Below the pieces are notes generated by a model. The model saw only the letters and a list, made by a program, of their open reading frames with translations. It was not told the origin of the DNA and made no database searches. Below are positions 1-5,201 of a stretch of 13,124 bases of DNA, one piece after another. The position numbers were made by a program, and so were the translations under genes. Positions within the stretch are counted from its first letter, which is position 1, and each line of letters opens with the position of its first letter. The stretch is from an uncultured Erysipelotrichaceae bacterium (lineage in GTDB: Bacteria > Bacillota_I > Bacilli_A > RF39 > UBA660). The stretch lies in NCBI GenBank assembly GCA_902797415.1, contig CADBSQ010000143.1, positions 1 through 13,124 on the forward strand, written 5' to 3'.

Positions 1-1
1 T

Positions 2-415
2 GGACAAACATGTAATGATGGAGCATGTCCGAGGGCGACTTCTTGGACAGGAAAAGTAGCATTAATTTATCCAAGTGATTATGGATATGCTACGGCGGGA
101 GGCCAAACAACAGCAAGAAGTGCATGTATAGGAAGTTTAACAACATATTCTAATACATCAGGACAATCATGGACAAATAGTAGTTATAGTGATTGTAAAA
201 ATAATGATTGGTTAAAATCATCATCTGGTTATAATTGGCTCTTGTCCCCTAATTCCTACAGTGCTTACACTGCATTCTATGTTAATAACGCAGGTGTTGT
301 CAATGGCTATTATACTTACCACAATCGCGCCGTGCTGCCTGCAGTCTATCTAAAATCTAGCGTAAGCATTTCCGGAGGAAATGGCACTCAATCAGATCCA
401 TATCAAATTAATTAG
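2..415 (+). CDS. C-terminal fragment of a secreted/surface protein with a hypervariable C-type-lectin-like tail (partial, 5' end missing)
   Basis: The open frame enters from the left edge (codons begin at base 2) and stops with TAG at 413-415, giving 137 visible residues. The fragment is rich in Ser, Thr, Asn, Tyr and Gly, with four Cys (in TCNDGAC, SAC and DCKNND contexts), which suits an extracellular protein. Recognisable stretches are VALIYPSDYGYATAGG, CKNNDWL, NWLLSPNS, AVLPAVYLKS and an end of GGNGTQSDPYQIN. From memory, such tails occur on pilin-like or DUF6273-type surface proteins of gut Firmicutes and RF39-type bacteria; this could not be searched here. The pattern from WLLSP through a variable block to V-x-PAVYL resembles the formylglycine-generating-enzyme/C-type-lectin fold used by DGR target proteins. 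Function is unknown, with surface binding the likely role. Signal peptide and N-terminal domains are outside the window. Confidence 0.75.
   Translation, partial: GQTCNDGACPRATSWTGKVALIYPSDYGYATAGGQTTARSACIGSLTTYSNTSGQSWTNSSYSDCKNNDWLKSSSGYNWLLSPNSYSAYTAFYVNNAGVVNGYYTYHNRAVLPAVYLKSSVSISGGNGTQSDPYQIN
251..331 (+). other. Candidate DGR-type variable region in the surface-protein tail
   Basis: Of the 27 codons here, 25 end in C or T (11 in C). The two exceptions are GCA. The encoded residues are N, S, Y, A, T, F, V, G, H and R, all reachable by changing only the As of an AAC/AAT codon; none of K, E, Q, M or W occurs. This is the pattern left by adenine-specific mutagenic reverse transcription in diversity-generating retroelements. 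The next bases, about 329-346, are unusually GC-rich for this genome and sit where an IMH-like element would be expected. No template repeat or reverse transcriptase lies in the window, so the assignment is an inference from codon pattern and fold. Confidence 0.4.
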
Positions 416-456
416 TGAAAATATTCAAGTTAGGGGTTTTATTTTTAAAAATATTT

Positions 457-465
457 TGTTATAAT
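457..465 (+). promoter_or_regulatory. Extended -10 promoter for the 184-residue protein gene
   Basis: TG at 457-458, one base, then a perfect TATAAT at 460-465. No good -35 hexamer is visible (TTTTAT at 437-442 is the best-spaced match). Transcription would start near 472 and give a leader of about 24 bases carrying the ribosome site AAGGGTG at 482-488. Confidence 0.55.
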
Positions 466-495
466 AGACATTAAAATGATGAAGGGTGTGTCTAA

Positions 496-1050
496 ATGAG
501 TAAAAAAGTTTATGGTAGAGAGTATTTTGCAGAATATGAAGAGTTTTTAATTAAAGAACATGGATATACAAATGATTTTGCTGAATTAATTAGTAAATGT
601 GCGATGAATTTAGCATCATTTTATGGAATAGATGAATATTTAGAAGAAATCTGTAGAGTCCTATCAACCGTTAAATATACTTTGGTTAGTGATCAAGAAT
701 TACAAACCATAAGTTTTAAAGACAATGAATTTTTAATACCAATTAATAGTGATTCATTAAACGATGACAATAAAATAATGGATGTACTTTTAAAGGCCTG
801 TATTAAATGTATGCATACCAATTCTTGTGGTTTATCATATGAAGAATATGTACCATATATAGATGATTTTATACATGATAAAATAATGAGGGAATTAGTT
901 CTGATGGATTCAGGTATTCAGTTAGATGAAAACCTAGAAAAACTATTTGAATCTGAAGAAGACGGAGAATTGCTAAGGACCTTTTTAATGACAGGTGATG
1001 CAAATCTTTTAGAAACCTTTTTGAGAGAACAAAAACAACCTACGATGTAG
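496..1050 (+). CDS. Hypothetical protein, 184 aa, soluble, acidic
   Basis: Not recognised. The protein has no signal peptide or membrane segment and looks largely helical, with an acidic C-terminal third (residues 140-165 contain many E and D). A cluster C102-x2-C105-x-H107-x3-C111 could bind metal, but no known family is evident. The ATG follows AAGGGTG (482-488) at normal distance, and an extended -10 lies at 457-465, so it is probably a single-gene transcript. Its last codons are built into the terminator palindrome that it shares with the convergent gene, and the two coding regions overlap by 11 bases. Coding potential is convincing from promoter, ribosome site and terminator; the role is unknown. 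Confidence 0.7.
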   Translation: MSKKVYGREYFAEYEEFLIKEHGYTNDFAELISKCAMNLASFYGIDEYLEEICRVLSTVKYTLVSDQELQTISFKDNEFLIPINSDSLNDDNKIMDVLLKACIKCMHTNSCGLSYEEYVPYIDDFIHDKIMRELVLMDSGIQLDENLEKLFESEEDGELLRTFLMTGDANLLETFLREQKQPTM

Positions 1051-1065
1051 CCGTAGGTTGTTTTT
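1031..1065. terminator. Bidirectional intrinsic terminator between convergent genes
   Basis: A 14-bp perfect stem, 1031-1044 paired with 1052-1065, has a 7-base loop and is flanked by A5 on the left and T5 on the right, so it can terminate transcripts from both strands. It contains the stop codons of both neighbours (TAG at 1048-1050 on plus; 1042-1040 on minus). Confidence 0.85.
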
Positions 1066-1909
1066 CAAATATCTTCGAAATCATAAACACAATAACTAAA
1101 ACTATAATAATAAGAATTGCTGTAAAATACTCACCAGTTAGACATTTAACAAAATAAGCAAATGAATTTTCTTCACTAAGTAATATATTTGAATAATATA
1201 TTGGCATAAATATTGTTCTATCTATTATATAAGATATAAATAAGCTTAATGTTACAATCAAAGATGCCATTGCATGATCTTTTAATGCATAATAAATATA
1301 TAAATAAAGTAAATGACCTATAATATATGATGCTAATATACTTCCTACTAAGCTTAGCTGAGGATAAAATAGTGTTATGTCTCCAACTGGTACGTTATTT
1401 ATACCAAATAAATACTGAATAACTACGCTGTAATTCATTGTATCGGTGTTAGATATAGGGATTAAGCCAATACACATTACTAATAAAAATAATATAAATA
1501 CTATAGAACTTGTTATAATGCTTTTTCTCATTTCCTTAAAGGAATATTTTTTAGCACCTAGAATGATTAGTAAAAATGTAAGTGGATATACCGTTATACT
1601 TGCATTAAATACGATGTTTTTAGCAGGTTCTAATAACTTTGGTACTAATAAATAAGTTGCTATTAAAAGTACCGATAACATACTGGTTATAAACGCTGGA
1701 GAGGATGCTTTTTTAACTATTTTTTGTGGCTGAATATCATTTTCTATTTCCTCAGTTTCCTCAACAATATCTGGTTCATCTGCATCTTTTATTTCATTTA
1801 CAATCTCTGTATTATCGATTAGTAAAGTTTTTTCATCATCTAATATATCTTTATTAAGTTCGCTTCTTAAAGCGATAGGTTTCCTTGTTACCTTTTTATT
1901 CTCGTTCAT
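1040..1909 (-). CDS. Six-helix membrane protein resembling the VUT/YhhQ (queuosine-precursor transporter) family, with acidic N-terminal tail
   Basis: Residues 1-70 are hydrophilic and acidic (many D and E around 20-60) and are probably cytosolic and disordered. Six hydrophobic segments follow at about 73-90, 98-119, 131-151, 184-208, 215-238 and 259-279. Three places recall the VUT/YhhQ family: VYPLTFLLIILGAKKYSFKE (108-126; the family has PLTF followed by an acidic site and YG), the SLVGSILASYIIGHLLYLYI region with LK after it (186-210), and ISYIIDRTIF (225-234; family has a QLIDS-F motif). The acidic residues after PLTF are missing, so this is a divergent member or only a structural relative, and the substrate cannot be named. 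The ribosome site is AAAGGAGAAT (plus-strand bases 1914-1923). It is transcribed alone and converges on the preceding gene. Confidence 0.6.
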   Translation of the reverse strand: MNENKKVTRKPIALRSELNKDILDDEKTLLIDNTEIVNEIKDADEPDIVEETEEIENDIQPQKIVKKASSPAFITSMLSVLLIATYLLVPKLLEPAKNIVFNASITVYPLTFLLIILGAKKYSFKEMRKSIITSSIVFILFLLVMCIGLIPISNTDTMNYSVVIQYLFGINNVPVGDITLFYPQLSLVGSILASYIIGHLLYLYIYYALKDHAMASLIVTLSLFISYIIDRTIFMPIYYSNILLSEENSFAYFVKCLTGEYFTAILIIIVLVIVFMISKIFEKQPTATS

Positions 1910-1942
1910 ATTAATTCTCCTTTATAATAATAATACACTATA

Positions 1943-1972
1943 TATAAAGAAAAATAAAGGAAATTTTGTCGA
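1943..1972 (-). promoter_or_regulatory. Possible promoter for the minus-strand membrane protein
   Basis: On the minus strand, TCGACA (plus 1972-1967) lies 18 bases before TTTATA (plus 1948-1943). The -35 is a fair match and the -10 is weak and overlapped by other TA-rich hexamers, so the exact -10 is uncertain. Confidence 0.3.
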
Positions 1973-2027
1973 ATTTATTTCAAAAAAACTCAAAATATGT
2001 AAAAATATAAGTAAAGGAAGCGATAAA

Positions 2028-2138
2028 ATGACAAGAATAGATATTTATATTGAAATGTTAATAGAAAACATAGAAGAGGCAAAAAGAATACTAATATTAC
2101 AAAAAATATTTAATGATTTTGATACTTTGAAAAGATAA
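2028..2138 (+). CDS. Possible small protein, 36 aa
   Basis: An ATG follows AAAGGAAG (2013-2020) at good spacing and opens a 36-codon frame ending in TAA. The product begins MTRIDIYIEML and reads as a charged amphipathic helix (IENIEEAKRILILQKIF) with no signal or membrane span. It fills most of the gap between the divergent membrane protein and the GH25 gene. Its last codons contain the -35 hexamer of the GH25 promoter. No family was recognised. Size makes chance occurrence possible; the ribosome site and the helical amphipathic character are the only support. Confidence 0.4.
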   Translation: MTRIDIYIEMLIENIEEAKRILILQKIFNDFDTLKR

Positions 2139-2154
2139 TAGATTATGATATAAT
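2127..2154 (+). promoter_or_regulatory. Strong sigma-A-type promoter for the GH25 gene
   Basis: TTGAAA at 2127-2132, 16-base spacer, TATAAT at 2149-2154, with an extended -10 TG at 2146-2147. The start of transcription would be near 2161, just before the ribosome site AAAGGA (2163-2168). Confidence 0.75.
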
Positions 2155-2177
2155 TAATTAAGAAAGGATAAGATAGT

Positions 2178-3305
2178 ATGAATAAAGCGCTTAATGTATT
2201 TTTAAGTCCGAATGCTCAAAAGTTTTTTATTGCTCTTTTAGTTACAGTTGTTTTGTTTGTACTTTTATTTTTTTTCTTAAGTGCTTTTAACCTATATAAA
2301 GAGATTGTTAGGGGTAAAAGTGAAATTAATACAGAAAGACTTGTATATAAGTTTAGACCAAATACACTTGCTCTTGATTATGATGAGCCTAGTGATACAT
2401 CTTTTGTAAAAGATGATGCTAATGATATAAAAGAACAGTTTTTATCATATGGTGTATCTTATGGTATAGATGTATCTGAATGGCAAGGTGATATTGATTG
2501 GAAAAAGGTTGCATCGACAGGTATAAGTTTTGCTATTATTAGATGTGGATTTAGATATATAGAGTCTAATGAACTAGGTGAAGATGCTAATTTTAAAAAA
2601 AATATAGAGGGTGCTATAGATGCTGGATTAAAAGTAGGAGTTTATTTTTATGGAACTGCTATTAATAAAAAAGAGGCTATTGAAGAAGCAAACTACACAA
2701 TTAATTTAATTAAGGACTATACACTATCATATCCTGTTGTGTATGATGCAGAAACTTTTGATAGAGGAAGACTTGAAGGAGTAAGTTATTCAACGATTAC
2801 AGAGAACATTTTAACCTTTATGGATGAAATTGAATCATATGGTTATGCATCAATGGTTTATTCAAATAGTAGCGCTTTCTATGATCGGCTTGATACTGGT
2901 AAATTTGATTCTAGACTTTTGTGGTTAGCTCATTATATTGATAAAACTGATTATAAGGGTAACTATAATATGTGGCAATATGCTGATAATGGTAGTGTTA
3001 GTGGTATAAGTGGTAATGTTGATTTAAATGTTTCTTATTTTAAGTATGTGGATAATACTAGTGAAATAGTTGCTAATCCTAAGGATAAAGAGTTTGAAAT
3101 TCAGTTTGATACAGTTGATGAGGAAGTTTATACTACTAAAACAGTAGATCTTCGAACTAGTCCAGATCTATCTTTACCAAATCGAATAACGACTGTTCCA
3201 TATGGACAGCACTTAAAAAGAGTGGGATTTAATAAAAAGATTTCTAAAATAGTATATAATGGTCGTATTGTGTATGTAGATACAAATGCTTTAGCGAAAA
3301 CATAA
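2178..3305 (+). CDS. Membrane-anchored GH25 muramidase (lysozyme) with C-terminal SH3-like domain
   Basis: Glycoside hydrolase family 25 enzymes cleave the MurNAc-GlcNAc bond of peptidoglycan. Residues 1-14 are followed by one hydrophobic span (about 16-38) without a lipobox, so the protein is probably a type II membrane-anchored enzyme facing the wall. The GH25 domain covers about 94-290: YGIDVSEWQGDIDW (D98 in the first strand), IRCGFR, a GVYFYG strand (154-159), YPVVYDAETF (D190 and E192 at the DxE catalytic position), MWQYAD (265-270) and GNVDLNV (279-285). Residues about 316-372 (TKTVDLRTSPD onward) resemble a bacterial SH3 wall-binding domain. It stands directly upstream of gpsB, which has its own promoter; the pairing suggests a role in wall growth or division rather than phage lysis, which is inference. 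ATG start has AAAGGA 9 bases upstream. Confidence 0.9.
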   Translation: MNKALNVFLSPNAQKFFIALLVTVVLFVLLFFFLSAFNLYKEIVRGKSEINTERLVYKFRPNTLALDYDEPSDTSFVKDDANDIKEQFLSYGVSYGIDVSEWQGDIDWKKVASTGISFAIIRCGFRYIESNELGEDANFKKNIEGAIDAGLKVGVYFYGTAINKKEAIEEANYTINLIKDYTLSYPVVYDAETFDRGRLEGVSYSTITENILTFMDEIESYGYASMVYSNSSAFYDRLDTGKFDSRLLWLAHYIDKTDYKGNYNMWQYADNGSVSGISGNVDLNVSYFKYVDNTSEIVANPKDKEFEIQFDTVDEEVYTTKTVDLRTSPDLSLPNRITTVPYGQHLKRVGFNKKISKIVYNGRIVYVDTNALAKT

Positions 3306-3320
3306 ATTATGGTGGGAACC

Positions 3321-3349
3321 TTGACAAAGAAGGGTGATTTTAGTAAAAT
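3321..3349 (+). promoter_or_regulatory. Consensus sigma-A promoter for gpsB (and probably rnpB)
   Basis: Perfect TTGACA at 3321-3326, 17-base spacer, TAAAAT at 3344-3349. The transcript would start near 3356, giving a 17-base leader with GAAGGGTG (3361-3368) before the ATG at 3373. Confidence 0.8.
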
Positions 3350-3372
3350 ATTACATGTAAGAAGGGTGCTAT

Positions 3373-3720
3373 ATGAAATTAAATGTGAGTTTAAAACCAA
3401 AGGAAATTTTGGAAAAAAGTTTTAAGGTCGATGCTAAGGGATATAGACCTCAGGAGGTTGACGCATTTTTAGATATTGTTATTCAGGACTATAGTTCTTA
3501 TAATAGATTTATAAATACTATTGCCAGAGAAAATAATGAACTCATCGAGGAAAACAATAGATTAAAAAATGAATTAAGAAGGGTAAAAATTGAGCGTGAT
3601 ACTGCTTTAGAAGAAAGAGAAAGTGGAAACAATAATCCTACTAATCTTGATATTCTAAAGAGATTATCTAATTTAGAAAAAATTGTATATAGCAATAAAG
3701 AAAATGATGAAGAAGAATAA
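3373..3720 (+). CDS. gpsB: Cell-division protein GpsB (DivIVA family)
   Basis: GpsB is a cytoplasmic coiled-coil adaptor that binds inner-membrane wall synthases (class A PBPs) and helps move wall synthesis between septum and side wall. The N-terminal DivIVA-type lipid-binding domain is clear: ILEKSFKVDAKGYRPQEVDAF at 12-32. A coiled coil runs about 45-85 (ENNELIEENNRLKNELRR), and the diagnostic GpsB C-terminal motif TNLDILKRLSNLEK is at about 91-104, followed by a short acidic tail. At 115 residues the length is close to that of B. subtilis GpsB. In Bacillus gpsB is also next to rnpB, so both sequence and context agree. Its stop codon lies in the predicted P1 helix of the following RNase P RNA. 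Confidence 0.93.
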   Translation: MKLNVSLKPKEILEKSFKVDAKGYRPQEVDAFLDIVIQDYSSYNRFINTIARENNELIEENNRLKNELRRVKIERDTALEERESGNNNPTNLDILKRLSNLEKIVYSNKENDEEE

Positions 3721-4077
3721 TGTGGAAAGACAAACGCTGGTAACGATAGTTACTTGAGGAAAGTCCTTGCTCACTCATTCTGAGATGAATGGTAATGTTT
3801 GTGCTAGGGGAAAAAATAACCCTAGGTAGCTTAATGCTAACGGCTTCGAACAAGTCCCAAGTGGATTTTAGTAGATATAAAAGTGCCAAAGAGACGAGCT
3901 AAAGTAGTAATACTTTAGGTGGAACGTGGTAAACCCCGCAAGTGAGAAACCCAAATTATGGTAGGGGAGACTTGTTTGAGAAAATGAACTTAAAACAAGT
4001 TTTGGAATAATTTATTTCAAAAGATAAATGTTTGTCACCCAAGTGGTACAGAACAAGGCTTACAAAGCATTATTTTT
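3716..4077 (+). ncRNA. rnpB: RNase P RNA, bacterial class B (Bacillus type)
   Basis: This is the catalytic RNA that matures the 5' ends of tRNAs. Conserved blocks appear in the correct order: GAGGAAAGTCC (3756-3766, P4 5' strand), the GTGCTAGG region near 3800, AAAGTGCCA (about 3880), GGAACGTGGTAAACCCC (3921-3936), GAGAAACCCAAATTATGGTAGGGGA (3944-3968 region), ACAGAA (4048-4053) and GGCTTAC (4057-4063, P4 3' strand). The ends were placed by P1 pairing of AATAATG (3716-3722) with CATTATT (4068-4074), with the pairing extendable into a U-run at 4073-4079 that may end transcription. Ends are uncertain by about 10 bases. No clear dedicated promoter was found; readthrough from the gpsB promoter followed by processing is plausible. 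Confidence 0.93.
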
Positions 4078-4099
4078 TTCTTTAAAGGAGAGAATAGAT

Positions 4100-4555
4100 T
4101 TGAATGAAATAGGGAAAAACTTTAAAATGGCTAGATCAGATGCTGGGCTCAGTTTAGAGGAAGTTGAAAAAGATACTGGCATCCCAATAGCTTCAATAGA
4201 ACAAATAGAAGAAGGTTCTATTGGTGCATTCAAAGATATATTTGTTTTAAGAGATTATCTAACCACATATGCAAAATATTTAGTAATGGACGAAACTAAA
4301 GTGCTCGATAAATTTAATGAGTATATGTTTGAATATACAACTAAATTGCCAACCGAGCGCATTGAAAAAGCAATGAGAAAACAAAAAATAAAAGAAGAAA
4401 TAGAGGAAAAAGAATCAAATTCAATTAAAGTTTCTACACCATATCTAAGTTTTCAAGAAAAAACCAGCTATAAAGGTATAATCGTACCTTTAATAATAAT
4501 TGGAGTGCTTGTTATAATTACTTTGATTTGGGCTGTTAATATGGTTTATAGATAG
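4100..4555 (+). CDS. Short RodZ-like protein: cytoplasmic HTH plus one membrane span
   Basis: RodZ-family proteins link the MreB elongation machinery to the membrane through an N-terminal HTH domain. Here an HTH_25-type domain (NEIGKNFKMARSDAGLSLEE and following, about 2-62) is followed by a charged helical linker (about 85-108, KQKIKEEIEEKE) and one membrane span (about 126-147) with only a few residues after it. The extracellular domain of longer RodZ proteins is missing; 151 residues is about half the length of B. subtilis YmfM. The TTG start at 4100 was chosen because AAAGGAG (4084-4090) is 9 bases upstream and because the protein then begins like other family members. An in-frame ATG at 4028 lies inside rnpB and is very unlikely. 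The gene is followed 10 bases later by pgsA, the same order as ymfM-pgsA in Bacillus. Confidence 0.8.
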   Translation: MNEIGKNFKMARSDAGLSLEEVEKDTGIPIASIEQIEEGSIGAFKDIFVLRDYLTTYAKYLVMDETKVLDKFNEYMFEYTTKLPTERIEKAMRKQKIKEEIEEKESNSIKVSTPYLSFQEKTSYKGIIVPLIIIGVLVIITLIWAVNMVYR

Positions 4556-4565
4556 GAGTTAAAGG

Positions 4566-5165
4566 ATGAATTTAGCAAATAAAATTACTGTTAGTCGTAT
4601 TGTAATATCTATTTTAGTTTTAATTATGATGTGTATACCTTATTATGAATTAGGAGTAAACTGGCCAACATATTTAATTGCTGGAAAAGTAACAATCAGC
4701 TTAAAATATATTATATGTGCAGTTCTTTTCATAATTGCATCACTAACGGATAGTTTAGATGGTTATATTGCTAGAAAGAATAACATTGTAACTGATTTTG
4801 GAAAAGTTATGGATGCAATTGCTGATAAGTTACTTGTAAATGGTATTTTAATCGTGTTAGCAGTTGATGGATTTATACCAGCAATTATTCCAGTTATAAT
4901 CATTACAAGAGATACATTTGTTGATTCCATAAAAATGATTGCCGGCCAAAAAGGCGGGGGAGCTGTTGGAGCAAGTATTCTTGGTAAAGTTAAAACAATT
5001 TGTATGATGTTTGGTATTTCACTTATGCTTATATACAATTTACCATTTGAATTAGTTAACTTAAGAGTTGCTGATGCTTTGATAATAATTGCAACATTCT
5101 TATCAGTAATATCTGGTATTCAGTATTATAGAAATAACAAAGAAGCATTATTTGATAGTATGTAA
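4566..5165 (+). CDS. pgsA: CDP-diacylglycerol-glycerol-3-phosphate 3-phosphatidyltransferase
   Basis: This membrane enzyme makes phosphatidylglycerophosphate from CDP-diacylglycerol and sn-glycerol-3-phosphate, the first committed step to phosphatidylglycerol. The complete CDP-alcohol phosphotransferase signature D-x2-DG-x2-AR-x8-G-x3-D-x3-D is present (D62, D65, G66, A69, R70, G79, D83, D87). The opening NLANKITVSRI is typical of PgsA. Several hydrophobic segments surround it (about 10-28, 45-60, 88-115, 135-156, 165-185), and 199 residues is normal length. The ribosome site AGGAG (4554-4558) overlaps the stop codon of the RodZ-like gene, so the two are translated from one transcript. A bidirectional terminator follows. 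Confidence 0.93.
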   Translation: MNLANKITVSRIVISILVLIMMCIPYYELGVNWPTYLIAGKVTISLKYIICAVLFIIASLTDSLDGYIARKNNIVTDFGKVMDAIADKLLVNGILIVLAVDGFIPAIIPVIIITRDTFVDSIKMIAGQKGGGAVGASILGKVKTICMMFGISLMLIYNLPFELVNLRVADALIIIATFLSVISGIQYYRNNKEALFDSM

Positions 5166-5175
5166 TTAAACAATT

Positions 5176-5201
5176 AAAAAAAGACTTTTTAGTCTTTTTT
5201 T
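5176..5201. terminator. Bidirectional terminator between pgsA and smc
   Basis: An 11-bp stem, 5176-5186 paired with 5191-5201, has a TTTT loop and is A-rich on the left and T-rich on the right (T continues to 5202). It serves pgsA on plus and smc on minus; its right end touches the smc stop codon. Confidence 0.8.

Noticed and set aside
416..456. Possible terminator after the surface-protein fragment (AAAATATT near 418 with AATATTTT near 449)
   Set aside because: The pairing is only A-T with a long loop, and no T-run follows a GC stem; it is typical of AT-rich spacer.
1910..2027. Riboswitch in the leader regions around the VUT-like gene (searched because the family can be preQ1-controlled)
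   Set aside because: No conserved stem-loop or preQ1-type motif is visible in the short A/T-rich leader.
3327..3368. A perfect 10-bp direct repeat AAGAAGGGTG (3327-3336 and 3359-3368) upstream of gpsB
   Set aside because: The second copy is simply the ribosome site; the first lies in the promoter spacer. AAGGGTG-like sequences are common ribosome sites here, so a regulatory meaning is not needed.
3647..3691. Possible rnpB promoter inside gpsB (TTGATA at 3647 and TATATA at 3686)
   Set aside because: Spacing between these boxes is far too long, and neither has a good partner at 16-18 bases.
4763..5038. Minus-strand frame of 91 codons opposite pgsA
   Set aside because: It lies fully inside a well-supported gene and mirrors its conserved motif; no independent signal.
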